Shown here piece after piece: positions 1-14,086 of a stretch of DNA of 46,047 bases; within the stretch, counting starts at the first letter, position 1; each line of letters starts with the position of its first letter. A program made the translations under genes and the position numbers. This stretch comes from Gammaproteobacteria bacterium (GTDB lineage Bacteria > Pseudomonadota > Gammaproteobacteria > Poriferisulfidales > Poriferisulfidaceae): assembly GCA_026706895.1 (NCBI GenBank), contig JAPOXW010000019.1:1-46047 (forward strand), in the 5' to 3' direction. The notes below the pieces were generated by a model. The model saw nothing but the letters and a program-made list of their open reading frames with translations. It did not search any database and was not told the origin of the DNA.

Positions 1-54
1 CGCGAAGGCGGGCGCACGGTCGGCGCCGGCGTCGTCACCAAGATCTCCAAGTAA
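1..54 (+). CDS. tuf: Elongation factor Tu, C-terminal end (partial)
   Basis: Only the last 17 codons and the TAA stop are inside the window. The peptide REGGRTVGAGVVTKISK matches the strongly conserved C-terminus of EF-Tu domain III, the GTPase that brings aminoacyl-tRNA to the ribosome. The gene starts upstream of the window. The next feature is tRNA-Trp followed by secE and nusG, which is the usual place of the second tuf copy (tufB) in gammaproteobacteria and supports the call. Whether this copy is tufA or tufB cannot be told from the fragment. Confidence 0.93.
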   Translation, partial: REGGRTVGAGVVTKISK

Positions 55-103
55 CCGGTCAGGCGTTGCTTCAGGCCGAAGAGTGGTAAAGTCATGTCTG
101 AAA

Positions 104-179
<76 letters not shown>

Positions 180-197
180 GCGATGGGAGGCCGTGTA

Positions 198-569
198 ATG
201 GTGCAAGAACGCATCGAATCGAGCCTCTCGCAAGCGGATATCGTCCGCTGGGCGGTCGTGGCCGCATTGCTGGTGACGGGAATCGCCGGCTTTTACTATT
301 TCGCGGATCAGGCGCTCCTGTATCGGGTGCTGGGCCTGGTCGCGTTGTTCGCGGCGGCGGCAGCCGTCGCAGTGGGTTCGGCGCACGGGCAGCGTTTTCT
401 GGGCTTCATGCGCGAATCCCGCGGCGAAGTGCGCAAGATGGTGTGGGCCACCCGCGCGGAAACCCTGCAGACCTCCCTGGTGGTGTTCGCGGCGGTGATC
501 GTGATGGCCCTGTTCCTGTGGCTTCTGGATCGGCTCCTCTCCTGGGGGGTCAGCCTGCTTCTGGGGTGA
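198..569 (+). CDS. secE: Preprotein translocase subunit SecE
   Basis: A 123-aa inner-membrane subunit of the SecYEG translocon. Three hydrophobic segments are visible (about residues 17-35, 41-59 and 93-115), as in the three-helix gammaproteobacterial form. The conserved cytoplasmic stretch before the last helix is present (FMRESRGEVRKMVWATRAE). The ATG at 198 was chosen because GGGAGG (185-190) sits at ribosome-binding distance and the protein then starts MVQERIES. An in-frame start at 150 would lie inside the tRNA-Trp gene. nusG starts 5 nt after the stop, so the two are translated from one message, as in E. coli. Confidence 0.95.
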   Translation: MVQERIESSLSQADIVRWAVVAALLVTGIAGFYYFADQALLYRVLGLVALFAAAAAVAVGSAHGQRFLGFMRESRGEVRKMVWATRAETLQTSLVVFAAVIVMALFLWLLDRLLSWGVSLLLG

Positions 570-574
570 GGACG

Positions 575-1138
575 ATGACGGAAGAAGTTCCCCAGGAAAA
601 CGACCAAGGGCTGCAATGGTACGCGGTTCACGCCTACTCCAACTACGAGGAGCAGGTGCGCGCCCAACTTGAAGAGCGAATCGAGCGCCTCGGCAAGCAA
701 GACGAATTCGGACGCATCGAAGTGCCGTCGGAAGCCAGCATCGAGCTGCGTGACGGCAAGCAGAAGGTTATCCGGCGCAAGACCTTCCCCGGTTATGTCC
801 TGGTCCAGATGAAATGGTCCGAGGAAAACTGGCATCTGGTGCGCAACACGCCGAAGGTGCTGGGCTTCATCGGTGGCGCACGCCATCACCCGGAACCGAT
901 TCCGGACTCCCAAGTCGAATCCATCCTGACCCGGGCCGAAGAAGGGCAGACGGCGCCGCGGATCAAGGTGATGTACGAGCCGGGCCAGGTGGTCCGGGTC
1001 ATCGATGGGCCGTTCAACGACTTCAACGGCGTGGTCGAAGAGGCCAACCATGAAAAGGGCCGCCTGCGCGTCGCCATCCAGATTTTCGGGCGTTCCACGC
1101 CGGTCGAATTGAGTTTCGACCAGGTCACCAAGGACTGA
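575..1138 (+). CDS. nusG: Transcription termination/antitermination factor NusG
   Basis: A 187-aa protein with an N-terminal NGN domain (starting [14 protein letters not shown], with [12 protein letters not shown]) and a C-terminal KOW domain ([18 protein letters not shown]). NusG binds RNA polymerase at the beta-prime clamp helices, suppresses pausing, and links polymerase to Rho or to ribosomal protein S10. The ATG at 575 is used because [22 protein letters not shown] is the normal NusG beginning. The open frame extends far upstream through tRNA-Trp and secE, but that part is an out-of-frame shadow. It is followed 10 nt later by rplK, the standard order. Confidence 0.97.
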   Translation: MTEEVPQENDQGLQWYAVHAYSNYEEQVRAQLEERIERLGKQDEFGRIEVPSEASIELRDGKQKVIRRKTFPGYVLVQMKWSEENWHLVRNTPKVLGFIGGARHHPEPIPDSQVESILTRAEEGQTAPRIKVMYEPGQVVRVIDGPFNDFNGVVEEANHEKGRLRVAIQIFGRSTPVELSFDQVTKD

Positions 1139-1148
1139 GGGCCCGCTC

Positions 1149-1580
1149 ATGGCAGACAAGGACATCCAGGCGTACGTCAAGTTGCAGGTGCCGGCGGGCT
1201 CCGCCAACCCGGCGCCTCCGGTCGGCCCGGCCCTGGGCCAGCACGGCCTCGCCATCCAGGACTTCTGCAAGGCCTTCAACGACCGTACGGCGTCGATGGA
1301 GAAGGGGATGCCGCTGCCGGTGGTGATCACGGTGTATGCCGACCGCAGTTTTGACTTCATCATCAAGACGCCGCCTGCCGCGGTACTGTTGCGCAAGGCG
1401 GCCGGCATCGAGAAGGGCAGCGCGACCCCGAACTCGGAAAAAGTCGGCAAAGTGACGCGCAAGCAGCTGGAGGAGATCGCGACGGTCAAGATGCCGGACC
1501 TGAGCGCGAATGACCTGGACGCGGCTGTGAAGATCATTGCCGGAAGCGCCCGAAGCATGGGTTTGGAGATGGACCAATGA
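1149..1580 (+). CDS. rplK: 50S ribosomal protein L11
   Basis: A 143-aa ribosomal protein of the GTPase-associated centre, binding 23S rRNA with L10/L12. The N-terminal domain has the conserved [20 protein letters not shown] segment with the proline-rich [11 protein letters not shown] loop. The C-terminal rRNA-binding domain carries the family's [10 protein letters not shown] ending. Length matches the family (about 142 aa). Its stop overlaps the rplA start by 4 nt (ATGA), so L11 and L1 are translationally coupled. Confidence 0.97.
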   Translation: MADKDIQAYVKLQVPAGSANPAPPVGPALGQHGLAIQDFCKAFNDRTASMEKGMPLPVVITVYADRSFDFIIKTPPAAVLLRKAAGIEKGSATPNSEKVGKVTRKQLEEIATVKMPDLSANDLDAAVKIIAGSARSMGLEMDQ

Positions 1581-2263
1581 AGAACCGTCGGATGACCGAG
1601 GCTCGAGCCAAGATCGACGCGCTGCAGTTGTACCCGGTCGACAAGGCGGTCGAACTGGTACGCACGGCGAGCGGGACGGTGAAATTCGAGGAAAGCATCG
1701 ACGTCAGCATCAACCTTGGCGTGGATCCGAAGCAGAGCGACCAGAACGTGCGCGGGGCGATGGTCCTGCCGCAAGGCACGGGCAAGCGGACGCGGGTGGC
1801 CGTATTCGCGCAGGGCGACCTGGCGCAGGCCGCAACCGACGTGGGCGCCGACGTGGTCGGTCTGGAAGACCTGGCGGAACGGATCAAGGGCGGCGACCTT
1901 GATTTCAGCGCGGTGATCGCGACACCGGACAGCATGCCCGTCGTGGGGGCGCTGGGACAGATTCTGGGCCCGCGTGGCCTGATGCCGAATCCGAAAACCG
2001 GGACGGTGACGCCGGACGTCGCCACGGCGGTTAAAAACGCCAAGGCTGGGCAGGTCCGCTACCGCACCGATAAGGGCGGCATCGTGCACTGCTCGATCGG
2101 GCGAGCCGGTTTCGAGACAGCAGCACTGGCCGAGAACCTCCGCGCCCTGATCGCGGAGTTGATCCGGACCAAGCCGGCCTCCTCCAAGGGGGTGTACATC
2201 AAGCGCATCACCGTGTCCCCGACCATGGGGCCGGGCGTCCGGGTGGACCCGGCGACAGTGTAA
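1577..2263 (+). CDS. rplA: 50S ribosomal protein L1
   Basis: A 228-aa protein of the ribosomal L1 stalk. It also commonly acts as translational repressor of its own L11-L1 message. Characteristic segments are [14 protein letters not shown] near the start, [18 protein letters not shown] in the middle and [18 protein letters not shown] near the end. The start overlaps rplK by 4 nt. The gap to rplJ is only 31 nt, so no separate long L10 leader region is available there. Confidence 0.97.
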   Translation: MKNRRMTEARAKIDALQLYPVDKAVELVRTASGTVKFEESIDVSINLGVDPKQSDQNVRGAMVLPQGTGKRTRVAVFAQGDLAQAATDVGADVVGLEDLAERIKGGDLDFSAVIATPDSMPVVGALGQILGPRGLMPNPKTGTVTPDVATAVKNAKAGQVRYRTDKGGIVHCSIGRAGFETAALAENLRALIAELIRTKPASSKGVYIKRITVSPTMGPGVRVDPATV

Positions 2264-2294
2264 GGCGGCACGGGAGAACCTAGAGGAACGGATC

Positions 2295-2825
2295 ATGGCG
2301 CGCACACGCGAAGAAAAAGAAGCCATCGTGCAGGAAGTGACGCAGGTCGCGGCCCGCGCGCATTCGTTGGTGGCGGCGGAATACCGGGGCATGAGCGTGA
2401 CCGAATTGACCCGCCTGCGCCGACAGGCTCGGGATTACGGCGTCTACGTCCGGGTGGTCAAGAACAACCTGGCCAAGAGGGCACTGGACGGCACAGACTA
2501 CGCATGCGCGCAGGAGCGTCTGATCGGCCCCCTGCTGCTCGGCTTCTCCGAGGAGCAGCCGATGGACGGCCCGCGCCTGTTCCGGGATTTCAGCAAGGAG
2601 AACGAATTGCTGGCACTCAAGTTCGGCGCTATGGACGGTGCTGTGCTGGAGGTGGCCGATGTGCGGAAGTTGGCAGACTTGCCGACCCGTGACGAGGCCT
2701 TGGCACAACTGATGGCCGTCATGCGTGCACCGATCGAAAAGATGGTGCGCATGACGGCCGACATCCCAGGCAAGCTGGTGCGCACGATGGCGGCACACCG
2801 CGACCGCCAGCAGGCGGCATCCTGA
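2295..2825 (+). CDS. rplJ: 50S ribosomal protein L10
   Basis: A 176-aa protein that anchors L7/L12 dimers to the ribosome stalk base. The N-terminus (TREEKEAIVQEVTQVA, then AEYRGMSVTELTRLR, VVKNNLAKRAL) is the rRNA/L11-binding domain. The C-terminal helix (about residues 135-170) binds L12. GAGGAA at 2282-2287 gives a ribosome-binding site before the ATG. In E. coli rplJ has its own promoter and a long L10(L12)4-binding leader. Here only 31 nt separate it from rplA, so feedback control would have to use RNA overlapping the end of rplA or work differently. Confidence 0.96.
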   Translation: MARTREEKEAIVQEVTQVAARAHSLVAAEYRGMSVTELTRLRRQARDYGVYVRVVKNNLAKRALDGTDYACAQERLIGPLLLGFSEEQPMDGPRLFRDFSKENELLALKFGAMDGAVLEVADVRKLADLPTRDEALAQLMAVMRAPIEKMVRMTADIPGKLVRTMAAHRDRQQAAS

Positions 2826-2858
2826 TTACTGATTGCAACCATAAGGAGTTATTGACCC

Positions 2859-3245
2859 ATGACCACAGCAAGTGTTTCCAAGGAAGACGTCCTTGACGTC
2901 ATTTCCAACATGACCGTGATGGAAATCGTCGACCTGGTCTCCGCGATGGAGGAGAAGTTCGGTGTTTCCGCGGCGGCAGTGGCGGCAGCGCCGGCGGCCG
3001 GAGCGGCCGCGGCTGCGCCCGAGGAAGAAGCGGCCACCGAACGGACCGTCATGCTGGCCTCAGTCGGCGACAACAAGATCGGGGTCATCAAAGTGATCCG
3101 CGCGGCCACCGGCCTGGGACTGAAAGAGTCCAAGGAAATGGCGGAAGGTGCACCGTGCGCGGTGAAAGAGGAGGTTCCCGCCGAAGAGGCCGAGGAACTG
3201 AAGAAACAGTTGGAGGAAGCGGGCGCAACCGTCGAACTGAAGTAA
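2859..3245 (+). CDS. rplL: 50S ribosomal protein L7/L12
   Basis: A 128-aa acidic stalk protein that recruits translation factors. The N-terminal dimerisation part ([21 protein letters not shown]) is followed by an Ala-rich hinge ([20 protein letters not shown], about residues 38-57). The C-terminal factor-binding domain contains [21 protein letters not shown] strong ribosome-binding site (AAGGAG) precedes the ATG. A hairpin followed by seven T residues lies 35-66 nt after the stop and probably reduces read-through into rpoB. Confidence 0.97.
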   Translation: MTTASVSKEDVLDVISNMTVMEIVDLVSAMEEKFGVSAAAVAAAPAAGAAAAAPEEEAATERTVMLASVGDNKIGVIKVIRAATGLGLKESKEMAEGAPCAVKEEVPAEEAEELKKQLEEAGATVELK

Positions 3246-3280
3246 TCAGTGCGCGGTTTCGCAATCAATTACAACGTGGC

Positions 3281-3311
3281 GGCACGCCAGGCGTGCCGGC
3301 GGCGTTTTTTT
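3281..3311 (+). terminator. rplL-rpoB hairpin with T-run (partial terminator/attenuator)
   Basis: GGCACGC (3281-3287) pairs with GCGTGCC (3291-3297) around a 3-nt CAG loop. The T-run is at 3305-3311, seven nt beyond the stem. The position between L12 and rpoB matches the well-known E. coli attenuator that makes ribosomal protein output exceed polymerase output. The 7-nt offset between stem and T-run suggests partial rather than full termination; this is an inference. Confidence 0.6.
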
Positions 3312-3338
3312 AACTAACTGACGATCACTGAGGTGAGC

Positions 3339-6300
3339 ATGCCTTATTCCTACACCGAGAAAAAACGCATTCGGAAAGATTTCGGAAAGCTTCCGGAAGT
3401 GCTCCCGATTCCGGACATGCTGCAGGTCCAGCGCGAGTCTTACCGCGATTTCCTGCAGGTCGACGTGCCGGCGAAGAAACGCAAAGACCAAGGCATCCAG
3501 GCGGTACTGAATGCGGCGTTTCCGATCGTCAGCCATGCCGGGCACATCGAGTTGAGCAGCCTGAAGTACGAACTCGGAGAACCGCGCTTCAACGTGCGCG
3601 AATGTCAGAGGCGGGGCCAGACTTATATGGCGCCCCTGAGGATCAAGACGCGGATGGTCATCCACGAGAAGGATTCGCCCAAGGGCGCGCCGCGCAAGGT
3701 CAAGGAAATCAAGGAGCAGGACGTGTACTTGGGCGACATCCCGCTGATGACCGAGCACGGCACGTTCGTGATCAATGGAACGGAGCGAGTGGTCGTATCC
3801 CAGCTGCTGCAGTCACCGGGTGTCATCTTCACCGACGACAAGGGGCGAAGCCATTCCTCGGGCAAGATCCTCCACCATGCCCGAATCAAACCGGAATATG
3901 GATCTTGGCTGGAGTTCGGGTTCGACCACAAGGACCTGTTGTACCTGAGGGTAGACAGCCGCCGCAAGATTCCGGTAACGATCCTGCTGCGCGCTATCGG
4001 CATGTCGGAAGAGGAGATCCTGGAAACCTTCACGACGCGCTGCCCGGTGCGGATGGAACAGTGGCGCGAGGTTCCACTGCCGCTGCTCGAGGGCGCGAAA
4101 CCGGCATTCCCGCTGGTGGATGCCGGAAAGGGGGACGTGGTCTTGAGCAAGGGCAAAAAGGTAACGTCGACCGCGATCACCAAACTGGCCCAGGCCGGGG
4201 TGGAGAGCGTGCTGGCGCCGCAGGAGTTCCTGCAGGACCTGCTGGCGCCCGGCGGGGAGAATGACGCGTATGTCTTCGACTCGAATGGATGGCAGGCGCG
4301 TCCGGCTTCGCTGGTCGGGAAGAAACTGCCGCTGACGCTGTTGCACGAAGACCGTATCGCGGTCAAGGCCGGCACCAAGTTGACGGCAGCCAGGGCCGGG
4401 AAACTGCCGGAGCTTTGCGCCATTTCCCTGCCGTTGCGCAGCCGGTTCTTCATCGGGGTGGAGAACTTCCAGCGTCAGAAGCTGTCGTTCGATATTCGTG
4501 CGGAGAAGGCTGGCGTGGAAGTGCGGGCCGGACGCACCCTCATGCCGATCCATGTGAAGAAACTGCTGGAGGCGGGGCAGAAGGAAATCGAGGTCCCGGC
4601 TTCGTTCTTCTATGACCGCGCACTGGCGCGCGACCTGTTCGATCCTGAAACCGGAGAAATCTACGGGCGGCTGCGTCTCAACGCCCTGCTCGACGAGGAT
4701 CTGCTGGGGGAACTGATGAGCCTGCCGGTCACGGGATTCGAAATCATCCAGAATTCCGAAGCGACCCAAGGCATTCCTGGTACCCTGCGCACGGACGACT
4801 TCCATTTCCGTCCGCCCCGGTACAGCCCGGAGGCGGTGACCCTGGAAGCCCAGACCTACATTTACCGCATCCTGCGCCCCAGCGAGCCGATTACGGCGGA
4901 GACGGTGCGGAATTACTTCAACAACCTGTTTTTCAACGCGGAGCGCTACGACCTTTCCCCGGTGGGGCGGATGCGGTTGAACCGCCGGTTGCGGCGCGAG
5001 AGCATGCAGGGCCCGGGGACTCTCCAGGTCGAGGACATCATCGATGTGCTGCAGGTTCTGATTGATATTCATCAAGGCCGCGATGTGGTGGACGATGTGG
5101 ATCACCTTGGCAATCGCCGGGTACGTTGCGTCGGCGAGCAGGTGGAACAGGCCTTCCGGACGGGGCTGTCCCGGGTGCAGCGGGCGGTCAAGGAGCGCCT
5201 GACCCAGGTCGAGGCGGATGATCTGACCGTACAGGACATGGTCAACGCCAAGCCGGTGTCCGCGGCGATCAAGGAATTCTTCGGCTCCAGCCAGTTGTCC
5301 CAGTTCATGGATCAGAACAACCCACTGGCGGAAGTGACGCACAAACGCCGGATTTCCGCGCTGGGCCCGGGCGGCCTGACTCGTGAGCGGGCCGGTTTCG
5401 AGGTGCGCGACGTGCATCCGACCCACTACGGGCGGGTCTGTCCGATCGAGACCCCGGAAGGGCCGAATATCGGCCTGATCAATTCCCTGGCGGTCTACGC
5501 GCGGCTCAATAATTTCGGTTTCCTCGAGACTCCGTACCGGAAGGTGACCAACGGCCAGGTCACGGATCAGATCGACTACTTGTCGGCGATCGAGGAAGGG
5601 CAATACATCATCGCGCAGGCGAATGCGGCGCTCGACCAGAATCGCCGATTCACCGACCAGTTGGTGTCTTGCCGGCACCAGAAGGAATTCATGATGGAGA
5701 GGCCGGAGAAGATCGATTACATCGACGTTTCGCCGCGCCAGATTGTCTCGGTGGCGGCTTCGCTGATTCCGTTTTTGGAGCACGACGACGCCAACCGGGC
5801 GCTGATGGGGTCGAACATGATGCGTCAGGCGGTGCCGACCCTGCGCGCCGAAAAACCTCTGGTCGGGACCGGCATGGAACGCGCGGTCGCGGTGGACTCC
5901 GGGGCCATGGTGCTGGCGCACCGCGGCGGCACGGTGCACGACGTGGACGCCAACCGAATCGTCGTGCGGGTCGAAGACGAGGAGGCCGGCGAAGGGCAGT
6001 CCGGCGTGGACATCTACAACCTGACCAAGTACATCCGCTCCAACCAGAGCACCTGCATCAATCAGCATCCGCGGGTGCGTCCGGGCGACGGTATCGAAAA
6101 GGGCGATGTGCTGGCGGACGGCTCAGCCACGGACTTGGGCGAGTTGGCGGTCGGGCAGAACATGCTGGTCGCGTTCATGCCTTGGAACGGCTATAACTTT
6201 GAGGACTCCATCGTGCTTTCGGAACGGGTGCTGGAAGAGGATCGCTACACCACGATTCACATCGAGGAGCTGACCTGCGTGGCACGCGAGACCAAGATGG

Positions 6301-7856
6301 GGGCGGAGGAAATTACCGCCGACATCCCGAATGTCAGCGAAGGATTGCTGGGCAAACTCGACGAGTGCGGCGTGGTCTACATCGGCGCGGAGGTTCGCCC
6401 GAACGACATCTTGGTCGGCAAGGTCACGCCGAAAGGGGAGACCCAGCTGACTCCGGAGGAGAAGTTGTTGCGTGCGATCTTCGGCGAGAAGGCGTCCGAG
6501 GTGAAGGACACCTCGCTGCGCGTGCCCTCGGGGATGGAGGGCACGGTGATCGACGTGCAGATCTTCACGCGCGAAGGCGAAACCAAGGACGCGCGCGCGG
6601 TCGAGGTCGAAGCCATCGCGGTCGAGCAGGCGCGCAAGGACATGGAAGACCAATTGCGCATCTACGAGGAAGACATCTATTTGCGTGCCCGCACCTTGAT
6701 GGAAGGCAAGATGGCGGACAAGGGGCCGAAGAAGAAAGGAGGCTTCACGGTCACCGCGGCATATCTGGACGGTTTGGAGCGCAAGGACTGGTTCAAGATC
6801 AGCCTGCGCCAGGAGAAGCTCAGCCGCAGCCTGGAAGCGCTGCAGAAGCAGCTGCAGTCCCAGAGCCAGTTCCTGAATCAACAATTCGAGCATCAGAAAG
6901 AGAAGATTGAGGCGGGAAGCGAACTGGCCCCCGGCGTGCTGAAGACAATCAAGGTCTCGCTGGCAGTCAAGCGGCGGATGCAGCCGGGCGACAAGATGGC
7001 CGGCCGGCACGGCAACAAGGGCGTGGTCTCCATGGTGGTCCCGGTCGAGGACATGCCATACATGGAAGACGGCACACCGGTCGACATCGTGCTCAACCCT
7101 CTCGGTGTCCCGTCGCGGATGAATGTCGGGCAGGTGCTGGAAACCCACTTGGGCTGGGCGGCGAAGACACTCGGTGCGCAAGTTCGCCAGTTGCTTGAGC
7201 AGACCCCCAAGGCGACCGAGATCCGCCAGTTCCTGGAGCGGGTCTACCAAGGCGCCGGGAACCCGGAAGTGAAACTTGGCGGCTTCAATGCGGAGGAGAT
7301 CCGCAACTTGGCGGAGAACCTGTGCGACGGCATTCCGGTCGGCACGCCGGTGTTCGACGGTGCCAACGAGCAGGAAGTCAAGACGATGCTGGAACTGGCA
7401 GGGTTGCCGACCAGCGGACAGACGCGGTTGTACGACGGGCGGACCGGGAATGCGTTCGACCGCGAAGTGACCGTCGGCTACATGTACATGCTCAAGCTCA
7501 ACCACTTGGTGGATGACAAGATGCATGCGCGCTCCACCGGGCCGTACAGCCTGGTCACCCAGCAGCCGCTGGGCGGAAAGGCGCAGTTTGGCGGCCAGCG
7601 TTTCGGCGAGATGGAAGTGTGGGCGCTTGAGGCCTACGGTGCCAGTTACACCTTGCAGGAAATGCTGACCGTGAAGTCCGACGACGTCGAAGGTCGCAAC
7701 CGCGTGTACAAGAGCATCATCGGAGACGAACTGGAGCTCCAGGCGTCGCTGCCCGAATCGTTCAACGTCCTGTTGCGCGAGGTGCGGGCGCTTGGCATCA
7801 ACATCGACATGGAACGCGACCGCACGCCGGACCCGCTGTCGCCGCTGCCTCTGTAA
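3339..7856 (+). CDS. rpoB: DNA-directed RNA polymerase beta subunit
   Basis: The beta subunit forms half of the polymerase active-site cleft. The start at ATG 3339 gives [17 protein letters not shown], matching the E. coli beginning. GAGG at 3330-3333 is its ribosome-binding site, so the GTG at 3333 is rejected. The rifampicin-pocket segment [20 protein letters not shown] is wild-type-like (Asp, His and Ser positions retained). Other landmarks are [17 protein letters not shown], the C-terminal [13 protein letters not shown] and the end segment [20 protein letters not shown]. The product is 1505 aa, against 1342 in E. coli. Most of the excess is about 130 residues in the lobe region (about residues 265-442), where a unit like [19 protein letters not shown] appears to recur three times. 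rpoC follows after 23 nt. Confidence 0.98.
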   Translation: MPYSYTEKKRIRKDFGKLPEVLPIPDMLQVQRESYRDFLQVDVPAKKRKDQGIQAVLNAAFPIVSHAGHIELSSLKYELGEPRFNVRECQRRGQTYMAPLRIKTRMVIHEKDSPKGAPRKVKEIKEQDVYLGDIPLMTEHGTFVINGTERVVVSQLLQSPGVIFTDDKGRSHSSGKILHHARIKPEYGSWLEFGFDHKDLLYLRVDSRRKIPVTILLRAIGMSEEEILETFTTRCPVRMEQWREVPLPLLEGAKPAFPLVDAGKGDVVLSKGKKVTSTAITKLAQAGVESVLAPQEFLQDLLAPGGENDAYVFDSNGWQARPASLVGKKLPLTLLHEDRIAVKAGTKLTAARAGKLPELCAISLPLRSRFFIGVENFQRQKLSFDIRAEKAGVEVRAGRTLMPIHVKKLLEAGQKEIEVPASFFYDRALARDLFDPETGEIYGRLRLNALLDEDLLGELMSLPVTGFEIIQNSEATQGIPGTLRTDDFHFRPPRYSPEAVTLEAQTYIYRILRPSEPITAETVRNYFNNLFFNAERYDLSPVGRMRLNRRLRRESMQGPGTLQVEDIIDVLQVLIDIHQGRDVVDDVDHLGNRRVRCVGEQVEQAFRTGLSRVQRAVKERLTQVEADDLTVQDMVNAKPVSAAIKEFFGSSQLSQFMDQNNPLAEVTHKRRISALGPGGLTRERAGFEVRDVHPTHYGRVCPIETPEGPNIGLINSLAVYARLNNFGFLETPYRKVTNGQVTDQIDYLSAIEEGQYIIAQANAALDQNRRFTDQLVSCRHQKEFMMERPEKIDYIDVSPRQIVSVAASLIPFLEHDDANRALMGSNMMRQAVPTLRAEKPLVGTGMERAVAVDSGAMVLAHRGGTVHDVDANRIVVRVEDEEAGEGQSGVDIYNLTKYIRSNQSTCINQHPRVRPGDGIEKGDVLADGSATDLGELAVGQNMLVAFMPWNGYNFEDSIVLSERVLEEDRYTTIHIEELTCVARETKMGAEEITADIPNVSEGLLGKLDECGVVYIGAEVRPNDILVGKVTPKGETQLTPEEKLLRAIFGEKASEVKDTSLRVPSGMEGTVIDVQIFTREGETKDARAVEVEAIAVEQARKDMEDQLRIYEEDIYLRARTLMEGKMADKGPKKKGGFTVTAAYLDGLERKDWFKISLRQEKLSRSLEALQKQLQSQSQFLNQQFEHQKEKIEAGSELAPGVLKTIKVSLAVKRRMQPGDKMAGRHGNKGVVSMVVPVEDMPYMEDGTPVDIVLNPLGVPSRMNVGQVLETHLGWAAKTLGAQVRQLLEQTPKATEIRQFLERVYQGAGNPEVKLGGFNAEEIRNLAENLCDGIPVGTPVFDGANEQEVKTMLELAGLPTSGQTRLYDGRTGNAFDREVTVGYMYMLKLNHLVDDKMHARSTGPYSLVTQQPLGGKAQFGGQRFGEMEVWALEAYGASYTLQEMLTVKSDDVEGRNRVYKSIIGDELELQASLPESFNVLLREVRALGINIDMERDRTPDPLSPLPL

Positions 7857-7879
7857 GGCAGATCTGACTGGAGAACATC

Positions 7880-12106
<4,227 letters not shown>

Positions 12107-12168
12107 CCCGGTTCGAAATTCTTGGTTTTTTACTCGCTTCAGGGCGGGTGGTCGCCTAAAATATTGGC

Positions 12169-13203
12169 ATGAGTGCTTCGACCGCCTCTTTTGCACTGCC
12201 GCGGGACCGTCGCGGACGGCCGTTGCGCGACTTGCGGATCTCGGTAACCGACCGCTGCAATTTCCGCTGTACTTACTGCATGCCGAAGGAGGTTTTCAAT
12301 TCCGATTACGTTTTCCTCGAGCGTTCCCGGTTGCTGACCTTCGAAGAAATCGAGCGCCTGGTCCGCGTGTTCGTCGACCTGGGCGTGGTCAAGTTGCGCT
12401 TGACCGGTGGCGAACCGCTCCTTCGACGGCATCTGGATAGCCTGGTCGAACGTCTGATCCAGATACCGGAAATTGAGGATACTTGCCTGACGACCAACGG
12501 GTCTCTGCTGACCGACGAGGTGGCAGCGCGCTTGGCCGAGGCCGGGCTGGACCGGATTACGATCAGCCTCGACGGGCTCGACAACGAAGTGTTTCAACGC
12601 CTCTCCGATGTGCAGCGCCCGGTTGACGAGGTGCTGGCGGCCATCGACCATGCGTCCGCGGCAGGCTTGGGGCCGGTCAAGATCAATATGGTGGTCAAGC
12701 GGGGCGCCAACGAAGACCAGATCCTTCCGATGGCGGAGCATTTTCGGGGCACGGGGCATATCCTCCGCTTCATCGAATACATGGATGTGGGCAATGCCAA
12801 CGACTGGAAGCTCGATGCAGTGGTGCCTGCCGAAGAAGTCCTTCAGGTGATTGACGGGCAATGGCCGGTCGAGCCTGCGGATCCGAATTACCCGGGAGAG
12901 GTTGCGCGGCGCTGGCGTTACCGGGATGGGCAGGGCGAGATCGGTGTGATCGCATCTGTGACCCGGCCGTTCTGCGGCGGGTGCCACCGTGCACGTTTGA
13001 GCGCCGACGGCATGTTGTACACCTGCCTGTTCGCCTCGGACGGCCACGATTTGAAGAGCCTGCTGCGTTCAGGAGTTGACGATGCAGTGCTGAAGCGTGA
13101 CCTGATCCGCCTGTGGACGGATCGAGGAGATCAATACTCTGAACTTCGTACTGAAGCGACGTCCAAGATCAAAAAAGTGGAGATGTCGTATATCGGCGGG
13201 TGA
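12169..13203 (+). CDS. moaA: GTP 3',8-cyclase MoaA (molybdenum cofactor biosynthesis)
   Basis: A 344-aa radical-SAM enzyme that, with MoaC, converts GTP into cyclic pyranopterin monophosphate, the first Moco step. The N-terminal 4Fe-4S/SAM site is CNFRCTYC (Cys-x3-Cys-x2-Cys). LTGGEPLLR follows, and the C-terminal GTP-binding cluster uses CGGCHRARLSADGMLYTC. The protein ends in the Gly-Gly pair needed for MoaA function. There is no Shine-Dalgarno sequence. A TAAAAT -10-like element at 12157-12162 lies so close to the ATG that a leaderless message is possible. No Moco riboswitch fits in the 62-nt gap after rpoC. It converges with moaB, one base between the two stops. Confidence 0.96.
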   Translation: MSASTASFALPRDRRGRPLRDLRISVTDRCNFRCTYCMPKEVFNSDYVFLERSRLLTFEEIERLVRVFVDLGVVKLRLTGGEPLLRRHLDSLVERLIQIPEIEDTCLTTNGSLLTDEVAARLAEAGLDRITISLDGLDNEVFQRLSDVQRPVDEVLAAIDHASAAGLGPVKINMVVKRGANEDQILPMAEHFRGTGHILRFIEYMDVGNANDWKLDAVVPAEEVLQVIDGQWPVEPADPNYPGEVARRWRYRDGQGEIGVIASVTRPFCGGCHRARLSADGMLYTCLFASDGHDLKSLLRSGVDDAVLKRDLIRLWTDRGDQYSELRTEATSKIKKVEMSYIGG

Positions 13204-13204
13204 G

Positions 13205-13720
13205 TCACTCGCCGAGGCGCGGCATCAATTCGACCAGGTTGCAGGGACGGGTTCGGTAGTCCAGTTGTTTTTCGATCAGCTTCTCCCAGGCATCCCGGCA
13301 TGCGCCCGGGGAACCCGGCAGACAAAACACGTAGCGGCGGTTGGCCACGCCGGCCATGGCCCGGGACTGGAGCGTCGACGTTCCGATCACTTCGTACGAG
13401 AGCGAACGGAACATTTCCCCGAAACCGTCGATCCGCTTGTCCAGTAGGGGGGAAACCGCTTCCGGCGTTCCGTCCCGCCCGGTCACGCCGGTTCCCCCGG
13501 TCGTCAGGATCACCTGGATGTCCGGCTCGACCAGCCATGCCGAGACTCGTGCCCGGATCTGGTAGACGTCGTCCGCGACAAGGTCGCGTGCCGCAAGCCG
13601 ATGGCCGGTTGCCTCGATCTTCTCGGCCAGCAGGTCGCCGGATTTGTCCTGGCTTTCGTCCCGGCTGTCGGAAACGGTCAGGACGGCAATCCCGAGTGAG
13701 ATAAATTCACGATCTGTCAT
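13205..13720 (-). CDS. moaB: Molybdenum cofactor biosynthesis protein MoaB (MogA/MoaB family)
   Basis: A 171-aa member of the MoaB/MogA molybdopterin-adenylyltransferase fold. It has LTVSDSRDESQDKSGD near the start, the TTGGTGVTGRD nucleotide-binding loop and FCLPGSPGACRDAW near the end. It probably activates molybdopterin by adenylylation before metal insertion. In E. coli MogA has this activity and the role of MoaB is less clear, so the exact step is a family inference. It converges with moaA and lies downstream of the frameshifted hepT on the same strand, with an AT-rich stretch just upstream of its ATG (13721-13750) that could hold a promoter. Confidence 0.93.
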   Translation of the reverse strand: MTDREFISLGIAVLTVSDSRDESQDKSGDLLAEKIEATGHRLAARDLVADDVYQIRARVSAWLVEPDIQVILTTGGTGVTGRDGTPEAVSPLLDKRIDGFGEMFRSLSYEVIGTSTLQSRAMAGVANRRYVFCLPGSPGACRDAWEKLIEKQLDYRTRPCNLVELMPRLGE

Positions 13721-13772
13721 ATATTTATACCTTATATCTTATATATTCTCTTGGCAAGCCGGATATGAATTG

Positions 13773-14086
13773 TCACTCTGTTTCCGGTGGGACGATTGAT
13801 TCCAATTGAACGACCTGCCAGACTCGGGTGTTATTGACGCTGAAATAGCCGTGGACGAGATGGTGACGCATGCCAACATTTTGCGCCATTCGATTTCCGG
13901 ATGGGTCTCCTTGGTCTCATCGCTTAGGCGGGATGCCGCTTCTCCGATGATTTCTATGGACTTCAGGATGGCATTTCGGTGCAAAAGGCTTTGTTCAAAC
14001 TCGTGAAACGTCAATTCTGCAGCGAACTCCACGGCATCGCGGGCGGAAGACAGCATGTCGAGCAGGTAAGAGGGGTCACGCCGCAT
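13773..14086 (-). pseudogene. hepT: HepT-like toxin, frameshifted
   Basis: The frame starting at 14086 reads MRRDPSYLLDMLSSARDAVE and continues to PEIEWRKM, a clear HepT/DUF86 (HEPN-type RNase toxin) sequence. It then turns to nonsense. After the ATG codon at 13879-13877, skipping two bases restores GMRHHLVHGYFSVNNTRVW and a natural stop at 13773. That second frame carries the family's R-x4-H-x-Y catalytic motif (RHHLVHGY). The total span of 314 nt is one base short of 105 codons, so a single missing base near 13874-13876 explains it. It is either a real inactivating mutation or a sequencing error. The start overlaps mntA by 11 nt. Confidence 0.8.

Noticed and set aside
308-2392. Long minus-strand open frame (694 codons)
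   Set aside because: It is antisense to secE, nusG, rplK, rplA and rplJ, all with clear homology. High GC makes long antisense frames common, and the translation resembles no family.
3333-3338. GTG start for rpoB
   Set aside because: The GTG overlaps the Shine-Dalgarno GAGG (3330-3333) of the ATG at 3339, and the ATG start matches other RpoB N-termini.
12107-12140. Intrinsic terminator after rpoC
   Set aside because: A run of T residues exists (12126-12131), but no stable GC-rich stem precedes it.
12107-12168. Moco riboswitch before moaA
   Set aside because: The gap is only 62 nt with no multi-helix structure visible, which is too short for the known riboswitch.
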